From contig NZ_NPOA01000007.1 in assembly GCF_002287375.1 (NCBI RefSeq), forward strand, positions 124,001 through 188,000: DNA of 64,000 bases, written 5' to 3'. The notes beneath the pieces were generated by a model that was given only the letters and a program-made list of their open reading frames with translations, did not search any database and was not told the DNA's origin. The DNA comes from Virgibacillus profundi (lineage in GTDB: Bacteria > Bacillota > Bacilli > Bacillales > Amphibacillaceae). The translations under genes were made by a program, and so were the position numbers. Of the stretch, positions 15,557 to 25,068 are shown in pieces; the first letter of the stretch is position 1, and the number at the start of each line of letters is the position of its first letter.

Positions 15557-16220
15557 ATTTTTGGAGTAATATCTTTTCTTTTTTCATCCGCTTCTGCCCT
15601 TCCCTGCAAATATCCAATAATGGGCATTCTGGACAATTCGGATTTCTCGCCTTGCAATGATACCGACCAAAAAAAATCATAAGATGATGTGTATCACTCC
15701 ACTCATCCTTCGGAACCTTGCGCATTAGTGTCTCTTCTACTTCTGTTACAGAATCCTTCCATCTGCAAATGGCTAATCGCTTGGAAACCCTTTCTACATG
15801 TGTATCAACAGCAATTGCTGGTTCTTTAAATGCAACGGAAGCAACGACATTTGCCGTCTTTCTTCCAACACCTGCAAGCTTCATTAATTCAGTTTTTGTT
15901 TCTGGTACGTCCCCATTATAATCATCAAGTAATGACTGACATAGTTTTCGAATATGTTTAGCTTTATTTCTGTATAGTCCGATGGATTTTATATCCTGCT
16001 GCAGTTCTTCCAGCGTGACTGACAAATAATCGGAAGGAGTTTCGTATTTTTTAAATAGCTCTTTCGTAACTTTATTAACAAGTACATCCGTACATTGTGC
16101 TGAAAGCAATACAGCAATTACTAATTCAAATGGATTTTTATGATTTAATTCACATTCGGCATCTGGAAACATTTTTTTCATTTCATCTAAGCAAAATCTT
16201 ATTTGTTTTTTATTAAGCAT
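15555..16220 (-). CDS. nth: Endonuclease III
   Basis: DNA glycosylase/AP lyase for oxidised pyrimidines. The 221-residue protein shows the helix-hairpin-helix LMKLAGVGRKTANVV with catalytic Lys, the catalytic Asp in AVDTHVERVSKRL, and the C-terminal [4Fe-4S] loop CKARNPNCPECPLLDIC. The ATG at 16220 stands 2 bases after the dnaD stop and uses the dnaD tail (GAAGGGGA) as ribosome site, so the genes are coupled. B. subtilis has ypoC between nth and ponA; it is missing here. Confidence 0.97.
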   Translation of the reverse strand: MLNKKQIRFCLDEMKKMFPDAECELNHKNPFELVIAVLLSAQCTDVLVNKVTKELFKKYETPSDYLSVTLEELQQDIKSIGLYRNKAKHIRKLCQSLLDDYNGDVPETKTELMKLAGVGRKTANVVASVAFKEPAIAVDTHVERVSKRLAICRWKDSVTEVEETLMRKVPKDEWSDTHHLMIFFGRYHCKARNPNCPECPLLDICREGQKRMKKEKILLQK

Positions 16221-16222
16221 AA

Positions 16223-16900
16223 CTAGTCTTCCCCTTCTAACCAATTATAATAAAATGATGTATCTCTTTTTTTAGTAGTTTCCTGTTTTACAGACTGGTT
16301 ATTATGGAAATTCCTGCTTGCGTTTCGGGCTTGATCTACGGTTTTTATACCCTTTTTCATCCAGTCTCTAAGTATTCGATCAATATATTTAAAATTTAGT
16401 TTTCCCATTAGGACGGATTCCCTAAGTCCTGCTTTGATGAGTGATGGAGCTATTTCATCGTCATCCAGCCATGCATTAATGGTTTCAATTTCAAATGGTG
16501 ACAACGGCCTTCCAAATTCCTGTTCAAACAAAATAAAGATTGTACCATCGGTTTGTTCTACTTCGGGTTTTGCAGTAGCATAAATTTTTTCCCAAAGTGG
16601 ATTTAGACAATAAGCTTCACTTCTTTGTTTTTGGTCATTTTCCTTTTGTTCGATTTCCAATACATTTTTCTGGATGAGCTTACGTAATATATTTGCACAT
16701 TCTTTCTCATCAATTGTTAAGTGGCTGGCTATTTCAAATGGTGTTGGAAAATCATTTTTTTCCTGGAGGAATCGGTGTAATTGTAAAATAACCGTCAGCT
16801 CTTTTTCATTTAGACCAAGCGTTGTATAGGAAGATAGCAATTTAGTCGGAATTTGTATTTGGTCTAATAATATTTGTTGGATTGGAATAGATTTTGTCAT
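16223..16900 (-). CDS. dnaD: Primosome protein DnaD
   Basis: Replication restart and initiation protein that remodels DNA at oriC and helps load the helicase. The 225-residue protein has an N-terminal winged-helix domain (about 15-100, TPFEIASHLTIDEKECANIL) and the C-terminal DnaD/DnaB2 domain (about 125-200) with the family motif YIDRILRDWMKKGIKTVDQA. The order asnS-dnaD-nth is as in B. subtilis. The gap from asnS includes a terminator, so dnaD may depend on read-through or on a promoter I could not locate. Confidence 0.96.
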   Translation of the reverse strand: MTKSIPIQQILLDQIQIPTKLLSSYTTLGLNEKELTVILQLHRFLQEKNDFPTPFEIASHLTIDEKECANILRKLIQKNVLEIEQKENDQKQRSEAYCLNPLWEKIYATAKPEVEQTDGTIFILFEQEFGRPLSPFEIETINAWLDDDEIAPSLIKAGLRESVLMGKLNFKYIDRILRDWMKKGIKTVDQARNASRNFHNNQSVKQETTKKRDTSFYYNWLEGED

Positions 16901-16948
16901 ATATATGCACCTCAGGTTTCAGTATAGCATGAAGCTGATAATTATAAT

Positions 16949-16984
16949 TTAAAATCCCTTGCTCCAATATGCAAGGGATTTTTA
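16949..16984 (-). terminator. Terminator of asnS
   Basis: Stem AAAATCCCTTGC / GCAAGGGATTTT with an 8-base loop and T's on the minus strand, 6 bases after the asnS stop. Confidence 0.88.
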
Positions 16985-16990
16985 AATTAC

Positions 16991-18283
16991 TTATGGATAC
17001 AATCGATTTAATAATCTTGGAAATGGAATGGTTTCCCTTACATGATCTACTCCGGATAGCCATGCTACCGTTCTTTCAAGCCCCAGGCCAAATCCGGAAT
17101 GTGGAACACTTCCATATTGACGAAGCTCTAAATACCATTTATAAGCAGGATCATTTAAATCATGCTGTTCATAACGTTCTTTCATTAATTCTAAATCATC
17201 AATTCGCTGTGAACCACCAATAATTTCACCATAACCTTCAGGAGCAATTAGGTCAGCACATAGTACAACATCTGATCTGCCAGGGGCCGGTTTCATGTAA
17301 AAGGCTTTGATTTCAGCAGGATAATTCGTAATAAACACTGGTTTGTCAAAGTTATCAGCAATTGCTGTTTCATGTGGGGCACCAAAATCATCCCCCCATT
17401 CAATGTCATCAAATCCTTTTTCCTTCAATAATTTAATCGCATCATCATAGGAAATTCTCGGAAATGGTGCTTTGATCTTTTCTAAACTGGATGTATCACG
17501 CTCCAGTACATCTAATTCCAATTTACAGTTTTCCAATACAGACTCTGCAATAAAGCTTACATATTGTTCTTGTATTTCCAAGCTTTCTTCATGATCCACA
17601 AAGGCCATTTCAGGTTCAATCATCCAAAATTCAATTAAGTGTCTGCGGGTTTTTGACTTTTCCGCACGAAATGTTGGCCCGAATGAAAACACTTTTCCGA
17701 ATGCCATTGCAGCGGCTTCCATATAAAGCTGACCACTCTGGGACAAATATGCTTCTTCATCGAAATATTTTGTATGAAATAGTTCAGTTGTACCTTCTGC
17801 AGATGAACCAGTCAATATGGGTGGATCAATTTTTACATAGCCACCATCATTAAAAAATTGATAGGTTGATCGGATAATTTCATTACGTATTTTCATTACA
17901 GCATGCTGTTTCTTTGAACGAAGCCATAAATGACGATGATCCATTAGGAATTCAGTTCCATGCTCTTTCGGTGTTATTGGATAATCTACTGCTTCATGGA
18001 TTAATTCAATATTACTAACCTGGAGTTCGTAACCAAATGCTGACCTGGTATCCTCTACGACCTTCCCTGTTATGTACATGGATGATTCCTGAGTCAGATT
18101 TTTTGCAAGCTGAAATGTTTCTTCACTAACATCATTTTTAACAACGACACCTTGAATAAATCCGGTTCCGTCACGCAATTGTAAGAAAGCTATTTTTCCA
18201 CTTGATCGTTTATTTGATAACCATGCTCCTATAGTCACTGTCTTTTCTAAATGTTCTGGTGTAAGTGCAATTGTTGTTTTCAA
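16991..18283 (-). CDS. asnS: Asparaginyl-tRNA synthetase
   Basis: Class IIb synthetase charging tRNA-Asn. N-terminal OB-fold anticodon-binding domain (about 15-110), then the catalytic core with motif 2 ([20 protein letters not shown]) and motif 3 ([13 protein letters not shown]) near the C-terminus; 430 residues as expected. The start is TTG at 18283 behind GGAGGT. It follows aspB at 19 bases, so the aspB-asnS pair makes and uses aspartate-family amino acids in one transcript. No T-box leader is present. Confidence 0.98.
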   Translation of the reverse strand: MKTTIALTPEHLEKTVTIGAWLSNKRSSGKIAFLQLRDGTGFIQGVVVKNDVSEETFQLAKNLTQESSMYITGKVVEDTRSAFGYELQVSNIELIHEAVDYPITPKEHGTEFLMDHRHLWLRSKKQHAVMKIRNEIIRSTYQFFNDGGYVKIDPPILTGSSAEGTTELFHTKYFDEEAYLSQSGQLYMEAAAMAFGKVFSFGPTFRAEKSKTRRHLIEFWMIEPEMAFVDHEESLEIQEQYVSFIAESVLENCKLELDVLERDTSSLEKIKAPFPRISYDDAIKLLKEKGFDDIEWGDDFGAPHETAIADNFDKPVFITNYPAEIKAFYMKPAPGRSDVVLCADLIAPEGYGEIIGGSQRIDDLELMKERYEQHDLNDPAYKWYLELRQYGSVPHSGFGLGLERTVAWLSGVDHVRETIPFPRLLNRLYP

Positions 18284-18302
18284 AAAATTACCTCCATAAA
18301 CG

Positions 18303-19487
18303 TTAAGATTGATGATTCAGTACAAATCGTTTGATTCGTTTTGCTGCTTCTTCCAGTATCTCAATGGATGTTGCATAAGATAAGCGTACATTATTTGGGG
18401 CACCGAATCCGGACCCAGGTATTAATGCAACCTTTTCTTCTTCAAGTAATGCAGTAACCCAGTCATCTACATTGGAATAACCATTATCGGCAGCTGCTTT
18501 TTGAACATTTGGAAATAAATAAAAAGCACCTTTGGGTTTAACACATGATATTCCCGGAATCTCATTAATCAGGTCGTAAAACCTATTAAGTCTTTCATTG
18601 AATGCTTCTTTCATTTCTTCCATAGAATCATTTTCAGTCTCGTAAGCTGCCAATGCTGCGTATTGTGATATTGAAGTTGGATTCGATGTCGAATGTGACG
18701 CAAGGTTTGTCATTGCTTTTATAATTGATTTTGGCCCTGCAGCATATCCAATTCTCCAGCCTGTCATGGCATGTGACTTGGAAAGACCATTTATAACAAT
18801 TGTTTGTTCTTTTAATTCCTTGGATAATGAGGCAATAGAGACATGCTCATCATTTGTATAGATTAGTTTTTCATAAATTTCATCCGAAACGATTAATATA
18901 TTATGTTTTAAGCAGACTTCCCCAAGTTTTTCAAGCTCTTCTTTATTATACATCATACCTGTTGGATTGCTTGGTGAATTGATAATAACAGCTTTTGTTT
19001 TACTTGTTATGGAAGCTTCCAGTTCAGCTGGTGTTAATTTAAATTCATTTTCTTCCAGGGCATTAACATAAACCGGGCTGCCCCCAGCTAATTTTATTTG
19101 TTCAGGATAGCTCACCCAATAAGGAGCAGGAACGATTACTTCATCGTTATTGTTTAACAATACTTGAAACAAAGTGTATAAAGCATGTTTAGCACCTGTT
19201 GTAACGATTATTTGATCATTTTTATATTCCAGTCCATTATCCTTGGTAAGCTTGTTAGAGATAGCTTGTTTTAGCTCCAGGATACCACCTGAAGGTGTAT
19301 ATTTTGTCATGCCATTTTGCATTGCATTATTTGCAGCATTGAGAATATAGCCCGGCGTGTTAAAATCTGGTTCACCTACACCCAAACCGATGACATCGTG
19401 ACCTTGCTGCTTTAATTCTTTGGCTTTGGCTGAAATTGCCAATGTTGAGGACGGAGTTAATGTTTTTACCCTTTTTGCTAATTCCAC
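18303..19487 (-). CDS. aspB: Aspartate aminotransferase
   Basis: PLP enzyme interconverting aspartate and oxaloacetate. The 394-residue class I aminotransferase has its PLP lysine in [15 protein letters not shown] and the substrate arginine near the end (PNNVRLSYA). The start is placed at GTG 19487: the ribosome site GGGTGA is properly spaced for it and the product then begins MELAKRV, matching B. subtilis MKLAKRV; the TTG at 19493 is too close to the ribosome site. It lies in the ypmB-aspB-asnS order conserved in Bacillus. Confidence 0.97.
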   Translation of the reverse strand: MELAKRVKTLTPSSTLAISAKAKELKQQGHDVIGLGVGEPDFNTPGYILNAANNAMQNGMTKYTPSGGILELKQAISNKLTKDNGLEYKNDQIIVTTGAKHALYTLFQVLLNNNDEVIVPAPYWVSYPEQIKLAGGSPVYVNALEENEFKLTPAELEASITSKTKAVIINSPSNPTGMMYNKEELEKLGEVCLKHNILIVSDEIYEKLIYTNDEHVSIASLSKELKEQTIVINGLSKSHAMTGWRIGYAAGPKSIIKAMTNLASHSTSNPTSISQYAALAAYETENDSMEEMKEAFNERLNRFYDLINEIPGISCVKPKGAFYLFPNVQKAAADNGYSNVDDWVTALLEEEKVALIPGSGFGAPNNVRLSYATSIEILEEAAKRIKRFVLNHQS

Positions 19488-19502
19488 TGTCAAATCACCC
19501 TT

Positions 19503-20012
19503 CTATTTAAAAGTTCTGTTAAAACGGTATTGTTCATACCGTGTTCCATCATGAATATCTAAATAATCGATAATATATTGATTCGAATTATTTTCATACG
19601 TAACTTCCCAAAGCACTTTTTCATCTACCAGTGCTGGTACAATATTTACTAAATTACAATCCTTGCATTGCTCATTCCACTGACCAAGCACTTCTTTTTT
19701 AGGCATTATTTCATGTTGGTCAATAGTGGTTAGATCCTTTTCATTGCCTTTTAATGGATAAAATATAAGTTTTTTTTCATCATCTTTATTTTCTCCAAAA
19801 ATGACGTGATAGGATGCAGCACCATTAAATTGCTCAATTTTATCAATGTTTGTAATTGAAGTGTTTTCCAGGATTTGTTTTTTGGTTTCATCATATCCTG
19901 CTGTTTTAGCAGATGCTAAATCATTATACAAAAACACCCCATAAGTAAAACAGGAGAGGATTAGAATGATAATTACCCAAAAGCTCCAAAATAGCCATCT
20001 AGACCTTCTCAT
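19503..20012 (-). CDS. ypmB: YpmB family membrane-anchored protein (DUF5590)
   Basis: A 169-residue protein with one N-terminal membrane anchor (about 7-28) and an extracytoplasmic domain like B. subtilis YpmB (PepSY-like fold family). The motif VLWEVTYEN near residue 135 corresponds to the conserved LLWEVTY. Function unknown. The ATG at 20012 overlaps the end of the preceding 34-codon frame and its ribosome site GAGGGT lies inside that frame, so translation is probably coupled. It is followed after 15 bases by aspB. Confidence 0.82.
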   Translation of the reverse strand: MRRSRWLFWSFWVIIILILSCFTYGVFLYNDLASAKTAGYDETKKQILENTSITNIDKIEQFNGAASYHVIFGENKDDEKKLIFYPLKGNEKDLTTIDQHEIMPKKEVLGQWNEQCKDCNLVNIVPALVDEKVLWEVTYENNSNQYIIDYLDIHDGTRYEQYRFNRTFK

Positions 20013-20103
20013 TATTACCCTCATTCAGTGTTAAATGTTCTTTAATTATTTCTAATGAATAGTGACGATTTATTGTTAAAAATATTGCGATCGTATTATC
20101 CAT
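19999..20103 (-). CDS. 34-residue ORF in the ypmA position, overlapping ypmB
   Basis: The ATG at 20103 is preceded by a strong ribosome site (GGAGGGG). The product begins MDNTIAIFLTIN, resembling the first dozen residues of B. subtilis YpmA (MESKIEILSTIN, DUF4264, about 56 residues), and stands where ypmA stands, between dinG and ypmB. It then departs from YpmA and ends after 34 residues, overlapping the first codons of ypmB (19999-20012). It may be a shortened YpmA or a leader ORF that delivers ribosomes to ypmB. Confidence 0.5.
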   Translation of the reverse strand: MDNTIAIFLTINRHYSLEIIKEHLTLNEGNNEKV

Positions 20104-20270
20104 CTTTTCCCCTCCATTATAAAAGCTTCTTCGATTATCAATATTTGCTAAACATAGTACCCGATAGTTTACAAATACTAATTATAACGTTGATATGGAA
20201 TAAGATAAAGCATAGATATCGTTTTATTTTTATTTATTTCAACGAATTTTTTCCTACCCATACCAGGTGT

Positions 20271-20308
20271 GCAGCTGATGCATTAGTAATGCATCAGCTG
20301 CTTTTTTA
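20271..20308 (+). terminator. Perfect palindrome with T run, terminator-like on the plus strand
   Basis: 15-bp arms GCAGCTGATGCATTA and complement around one central G, followed by six T on the plus strand. No plus-strand gene lies upstream; dinG and ypmB flank it on the minus strand, where no T run follows. See findings. The rest of the 20104-20393 gap shows nothing else I can identify. Confidence 0.6.
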
Positions 20309-20393
20309 TAAACGATCAAGCAAGACCACATCCATTTCCAGCGCTCAAGACTTACTTCACAATTGCTAAACGGGTCCACCTAAGCTTTTGTTC

Positions 20394-23195
20394 TTAAAAC
20401 CACTTTTCAGCTTTCTTCATTATTTCCGGAGTGGAATCAAAAGTAATTGGTACATTTGGAATTGATTCAGTAAAAAATTTACCATAGCGGGCTTTGATAA
20501 TTCTTGCATCACATACAAAAACAATCCCACGGTCATTTGTTGACCGAATGAGCCTGCCGAATCCCTGTTTGAATCGGATGACTGCGTTTGGCAGGGACAA
20601 TTCAAAAAATGCATTTTTACCTGCTTCTTTTAAATAATTTGATTTTGCTTCATATATTGGATGATCAGGTGGCTGAAACGGAAGGCGAACGATCATCAGA
20701 CAGGATAAGTCATCCCCGGGTATATCCACACCCTCCCAAAACGAGCTTGTACCTAAAAGAATGGCTTCATCAAACGTTTGAAAATTCTTTTTTAAACGGG
20801 TACGACTACCACTTGATATACCTTGGGCAATTAGAACATATTTATCAAGATCAATCGTTTCCCTCAGTAAACGATATGATTTTCTAAGCATATCATAGGA
20901 CGTGAATAATACGAGCATTCTTCCATTAGTGATTTCCGCTAATGATAAAATTGCTTCACAGGTCGCATAAACAAAATCATCCAAGTTACCATATTTAATA
21001 TCTGGAAAATCATCCGGTATCATTAGTTGTACCTGTTCATCGTAAAGAAACGGTGAATTTATATTTTTAGCAATAAAACTTTCTTCAGGTAATCCAAGTC
21101 TGTTTTGAATAAATGTAAAAGAGTTTCTCATCGTAAGTGTAGCACTGGTTAAAATAACACTCTGCTTCCTGGTGAAAAAATCATTTGCCAATAGTTGCGA
21201 CATATCAGTTGGTTCACTATATAGATATACAGCATTCCTGGAACCATATGTCTCTATTTCAATCCATCTAACCTGTTCAATTGATTCTTCAATTAAGAAT
21301 AATTTTTCAATCCGGTCAATAAATGATTGCAGGAGCTCTATATTCACTTTTAATTCATCTTTATCAAATTTATTAAGTACTTCTTTCTTTTCAAAGTATT
21401 GCTCGATCTCAGCAAGTATATGAATTAGATCCCGAAGATAAAAAGTTAGTCTTGTCGCCATTTCCTCAATAGTATTCCATTTTTTAGGATCTTCTTTTTC
21501 TGTTTCAAACCGGTATTGTGTTCTTCCAATATCACTTAATGATTTATTTTTCTTCTGCTGATCAACAACATATTGAAATAAAGAGCGAAATAAATCATCT
21601 ACTTCATATTTAGTATCAACAAATATAGTATCCCATTTTTCCAATGATAATTGTTCCTTATCAAATGAATATTTAGATAAAACCTTTCCTAATGACTTCG
21701 CTTCAGTTGTGCTCCCAATTTGATTTAGAATAAATTGCATATTGATATAATCCAGCTTTAACCCATAATGTCTTGAAGCTGTTTCTTCCAAATGATGTGC
21801 TTCATCAACAATTACTTTGTCGTAACTGGGTAAAAACTGATAATCATTAAACATATCTGTACATAATAATGCATGATTAGTAATGATAATATCGGCTTGT
21901 TGAGCCCGTTTACGAGCCTTTTGATAATAAGAATGAGAAAACCAGGGTGAATAAGGATCAATATAACCTTCTGTATCTGTTGAAACTTTCCTGTAAAATA
22001 AGTAACCACTCGAAGGAAGATGGATTTCGTCTATATCACCAGTTTCTGTTTCAGTTATCCACACAAGTATCATTGCTTTAGTAAGTGCCATATCATAATT
22101 ATCCTGTTGGTCTGAATCAAGCGACCGCTCAAATTTTTCAAGACTGATGTAATGGCTCTTCCCTTTTAGCAATGCAGCTTTAAATTCAAAATCAACAAGC
22201 TTTTGTATTAAAGGAATTTCTTCTTCCAGAAGCTGGGCCTGTAATTGGGTTGTATGTGTGCTTATTACAGTCCTTCGTTTTGTTTTTTTTGCATCGTAAA
22301 TTGCAGGAATTAAATAAGCCAATGACTTCCCGGTACCTGTTTCGGCTTCCAGGAGTGCATGTTTATGTATTTGAAATGCATCAAAAATGGCTTCCGACAT
22401 TTCACGTTGACCATTTCTTTTTTCATAGTTCTTCATATGTTGCTGCATAGAACCGTCTTTCTCATAAATAGAATCTAAATAATCACCGTAAGAAACTTCT
22501 ATTGAATCCTGCTTTTCCTTCACCACTTCTATATGTCTGAAAGCCAAGCCACTATAAGAAACTATATTTTCGTTTTCAACCGTTGAAAAAGCTGATTTTT
22601 CGTATCTTTCCTTTAATAATGGATACAAATCAGATTTGAAGGTTTTTTCCAATTTTAATAATTGGTTTATCGTTTCAAATGGTAATGAATCCAGTTTTTC
22701 TTTTAAATTTAAAAACAATTTTGCAGTTACATAGGCATCCGACAAAGCCCGGTGAGGTTCATTATGGTGTATATTCAGAAATTCAGCCAACTGCCCTAAT
22801 TTATAGCCGGGTGCTTTAGGATATAAAATCCGCGAAAGCTCTACCGTATCCAAAACAGGGTTGGATAATGGATGTACCCCATTATTTGCAAGTTCTGTAT
22901 TCAAAAAACCCAAATCAAATGGAACATTATGTGCAATTAAATACCCATCACGAAATATATCGTTAATTTCATTTGCTTTTTCTTTAAAAGTTGGGGCGTC
23001 TTCCACATCTTTATCAACTATTCCTGTTAAATTAGAAATAAATGGTGGAATTGGCATGCTTGGATTAAGTAAGGTGGAGTAATGATCGGTTATTTTATTA
23101 TTTTCTATAACAACAATTCCAACCTCAATGATTTTATCATCTTTGGAAGGGGTTTGACCTGTTGTTTCTAAGTCAATGATGACATATTTCTCCAT
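20394..23195 (-). CDS. dinG: DinG-type helicase fused to a DnaQ-like 3'-5' exonuclease
   Basis: A 933-residue fusion. The N-terminal 1-170 is a DEDDh exonuclease (IDLETTGQTPSKDDKIIE, HNVPFDLGFL, HRALSDAYVT). The rest is an XPD-like superfamily 2 helicase: Walker A EAETGTGKSLAYLIP near 285, the DEAH box VDEAHHLEETASRHYG, and the C-terminal motif VI QGFGRLIRS. The four cysteines that hold the Fe-S cluster in E. coli DinG are not evident between the helicase motifs, as is usual for the Gram-positive exonuclease-fused form. It acts in DNA repair. Order panD-dinG is conserved with B. subtilis, though 590 bases of repeats intervene here. Confidence 0.96.
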   Translation of the reverse strand: MEKYVIIDLETTGQTPSKDDKIIEVGIVVIENNKITDHYSTLLNPSMPIPPFISNLTGIVDKDVEDAPTFKEKANEINDIFRDGYLIAHNVPFDLGFLNTELANNGVHPLSNPVLDTVELSRILYPKAPGYKLGQLAEFLNIHHNEPHRALSDAYVTAKLFLNLKEKLDSLPFETINQLLKLEKTFKSDLYPLLKERYEKSAFSTVENENIVSYSGLAFRHIEVVKEKQDSIEVSYGDYLDSIYEKDGSMQQHMKNYEKRNGQREMSEAIFDAFQIHKHALLEAETGTGKSLAYLIPAIYDAKKTKRRTVISTHTTQLQAQLLEEEIPLIQKLVDFEFKAALLKGKSHYISLEKFERSLDSDQQDNYDMALTKAMILVWITETETGDIDEIHLPSSGYLFYRKVSTDTEGYIDPYSPWFSHSYYQKARKRAQQADIIITNHALLCTDMFNDYQFLPSYDKVIVDEAHHLEETASRHYGLKLDYINMQFILNQIGSTTEAKSLGKVLSKYSFDKEQLSLEKWDTIFVDTKYEVDDLFRSLFQYVVDQQKKNKSLSDIGRTQYRFETEKEDPKKWNTIEEMATRLTFYLRDLIHILAEIEQYFEKKEVLNKFDKDELKVNIELLQSFIDRIEKLFLIEESIEQVRWIEIETYGSRNAVYLYSEPTDMSQLLANDFFTRKQSVILTSATLTMRNSFTFIQNRLGLPEESFIAKNINSPFLYDEQVQLMIPDDFPDIKYGNLDDFVYATCEAILSLAEITNGRMLVLFTSYDMLRKSYRLLRETIDLDKYVLIAQGISSGSRTRLKKNFQTFDEAILLGTSSFWEGVDIPGDDLSCLMIVRLPFQPPDHPIYEAKSNYLKEAGKNAFFELSLPNAVIRFKQGFGRLIRSTNDRGIVFVCDARIIKARYGKFFTESIPNVPITFDSTPEIMKKAEKWF

Positions 23196-23272
23196 GTTCC
23201 CACCTGTCTTTCTAAAATAGAGGCTATAATTTTATAATTTCCTTATATTTAATAAGGCTGTTTTCGCATAGA

Positions 23273-23338
23273 TTGGGACTGCGCACTGCTCTTCCCACCG
23301 AAGTGATTTGGGACTGCGATTACTCGCCCCACCAATAG
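23273..23338 (-). repeat. Two tandem copies of a 30-35 base dispersed repeat (D1, D2)
   Basis: D1 (23273-23305) reads TTGGGACTGCGCACTGC..CCCACCGAAGTG; D2 (23307-23336) reads TTTGGGACTGCGATTAC..CCCCACC. Both are reverse complements of the type at 23682-23714, 45040-45076 and 49891-49919. Their function is unknown. Confidence 0.7.
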
Positions 23339-23498
23339 ACTTGTTGTTATCTGCCCAGTAGTCGATAAAAAAGATGACATAAAATCAATGGTAGTAGTTC
23401 TCATCGACTGCTACGGAAACACACTTCGCTAGAATTATGATTTGCAACTTTTTAAAAATTCCTTGATTAATTCAAACAAAAGTTTGCACATTTATGAC

Positions 23499-23629
23499 GG
23501 TTGTTTGGAGCGGAGGACCGTTGACTCCTGCGGGAACAGCACGTGTCTGAAGACCCCACAGCGGTGATCTTCCGCGAGGAGGCTGAAGCCGTGCCCGCGG
23601 AAAGCAACGGTCCGCAGCGGCAAACAACC
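23499..23629 (+). repeat. Foldback repeat, copy A (131 bp)
   Basis: Terminal imperfect inverted repeats of 25 bases (GGTTGTTTG..GGACCGTTG at the left; 21 of 25 pair with the right end CAACGGTCC..CAAACAACC) enclose a GC-rich core: GACTCCTGCGGGA, GAAGACCCCACAG, GCGAGGAGGCTGAAGCC. The core is a sequence type I recognise as dispersed in many Bacillaceae genomes. Open frames across it are incidental. Confidence 0.85.
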
Positions 23630-23681
23630 AAGCGCATACGTTGCCTTTTATAGAAACTGAGAAGGTTAAAAAGCAACAGTA

Positions 23682-23714
23682 TTTTGGTGGAACGAACGAA
23701 GTGCAGTTCCAAAG
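23682..23714 (+). repeat. Dispersed short repeat, copy D3
   Basis: Reads TTTTGGTGGAACGAACGAA then GTGCAGTTCCAAAG. It lies 52 bases after foldback copy A, at the same relative place as D5 after copy B, and is inverted with respect to D1 and D2. Confidence 0.65.
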
Positions 23715-23734
23715 TTTACGAAAAGAACCTTTAA

Positions 23735-23770
23735 TAAAACTCTTATCCATTATAACTGATAAGAGTTTAA
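23735..23770 (-). terminator. Terminator of the ypjD-panD gene cluster
   Basis: Minus-strand stem AAACTCTTATC / GATAAGAGTTT with a 10-base loop and T's, just after the panD stop. Confidence 0.88.
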
Positions 23771-23786
23771 CCTTGGGCATTAATTC

Positions 23787-24170
23787 TTACAATACCGTTA
23801 ATGGAGGTTCCTGTTCAATAAGCTGTTCAATTTCATTTTGCTCATTCATAATTGCGACTTTTGGTTTAAAATCTGCCAGCTCTTCATCAGAAATAAGCGC
23901 GTAAGCTACAATTATAAGGGTATCCCCGGTTTGTACCAGCCTTGCAGCAGCACCATTCAAACATACAACACCTGATCCTCTTTCTCCAGGTATAATATAC
24001 GTCTCTAGGCGTGCCCCATTATTATTATTTACTATTTGTACTTTCTCATGTGGCAATATATCGACTTTCTCTAATATAGATTGATCAATTGTTACACTTC
24101 CAACATAATTCAAATTAGCTTCTGTAACCCTTGCCCGATGAATCTTTCCTTTCATCATGGTGCGAAACAT
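23787..24170 (-). CDS. panD: Aspartate 1-decarboxylase
   Basis: Pyruvoyl-dependent enzyme making beta-alanine from aspartate for pantothenate. The 127-residue precursor cleaves itself between Gly24 and Ser25 (NYVGSVTID); the catalytic Tyr lies in RLETYIIPG and the block [15 protein letters not shown] is conserved. Its ATG overlaps the panC stop by one base (TAATG), so the two are coupled. Last gene of the panBCD group; a terminator follows. Confidence 0.98.
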   Translation of the reverse strand: MFRTMMKGKIHRARVTEANLNYVGSVTIDQSILEKVDILPHEKVQIVNNNNGARLETYIIPGERGSGVVCLNGAAARLVQTGDTLIIVAYALISDEELADFKPKVAIMNEQNEIEQLIEQEPPLTVL

Positions 24171-25054
24171 TAGATTTCCCCCTGCTTAAATACATTTATT
24201 AAATTTCCTTTTTCATCAAATAAGAGGTTATCAATTAACCTTGCATGTTCAAAATACACAGCAGTTGCCAGGACAACCTGCTGGTCAATTACTGAAACAG
24301 GCTTTAGATCCGGATAGCTTAATAATTCCACATAATCTATCGTACCTGTAGTTTGTTTTGTGATAATATCCATTACCTTTTTAACAATAATATCAGGATT
24401 CTTTTCTCCATCTATAACGAATTCCTGCCCTTTTTTTAATGCTTTATATAACCAGACAGCCTGAATACGTTCGTTCTTATTTAAATTTACATTCCTGCTG
24501 CTTTTTGCCAGTCCGTCATTTTCTCTGGTCGTAGGTAAACCAACTATTTCTATTGGAAAGTTCAAATCGGAAATAAGTGCATCCACTACTGCTACCTGTT
24601 GTGCATCTTTCATACCGAAGTATGTTCGATCAGGCCTTAAAATGTTAAATAATTTACTTAAAACGGTAATTACCCCATCAAAGTGACCTGGACGGGAACG
24701 ACCGCATAAAACATTAACACGCTCATTGATAGACATGTTTATATGCATTGTCTTAGGATACATATCTTTTACATCAGGCACAAATAAGATATCTACTCCC
24801 GATTGTTCTGCGAGCTGAATATCTCTATCCTCATCACGCGGATATTGATCATAATCTTCACCCGGACCAAATTGTAATGGATTAACAAATATGCTTGTCA
24901 CTACAATATCATTTTCTTTTATTGCCTGCTTCATAAGACTAATATGGCCCGCGTGAAAGAACCCCATTGTTGCTACAAATCCTATTTGTTCATTCCGGCC
25001 GATGATAGTATTTATTTTTTTCTGTATCGTATTTACGGATCGAATAATTTCCAT
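24170..25054 (-). CDS. panC: Pantoate--beta-alanine ligase
   Basis: ATP-dependent ligase forming pantothenate from pantoate and the beta-alanine made by PanD. The 294-residue protein shows the HIGH-like [10 protein letters not shown], the RPGHFDGV loop and the KSSRN motif as [12 protein letters not shown] 25054 follows AGCAGGGAT; a TTG one codon upstream is not needed. It is 14 bases after panB, in the usual order panB-panC-panD. Confidence 0.98.
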   Translation of the reverse strand: MEIIRSVNTIQKKINTIIGRNEQIGFVATMGFFHAGHISLMKQAIKENDIVVTSIFVNPLQFGPGEDYDQYPRDEDRDIQLAEQSGVDILFVPDVKDMYPKTMHINMSINERVNVLCGRSRPGHFDGVITVLSKLFNILRPDRTYFGMKDAQQVAVVDALISDLNFPIEIVGLPTTRENDGLAKSSRNVNLNKNERIQAVWLYKALKKGQEFVIDGEKNPDIIVKKVMDIITKQTTGTIDYVELLSYPDLKPVSVIDQQVVLATAVYFEHARLIDNLLFDEKGNLINVFKQGEI

Positions 25055-25068
25055 CAACTATCCCTGCT

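Noticed and set aside
15198-15660. ORFs in other frames over the ponA tail
   Set aside because: Arise from the low-complexity acidic and FN3 coding region of ponA and the nth end.
18284-19510. T-box leader for asnS or aspB
   Set aside because: asnS starts 19 bases after aspB and aspB 15 after ypmB; no room for a leader.
20055-20369. Plus-strand ORF of 104 codons
   Set aside because: Runs through the palindrome, has no ribosome site and no plausible protein character; a plus-strand RNA remains open.
23467-23904. ORFs crossing foldback copy A on both strands
   Set aside because: Produced by the GC-rich repeat core; overlapping frames on both strands, no ribosome sites.
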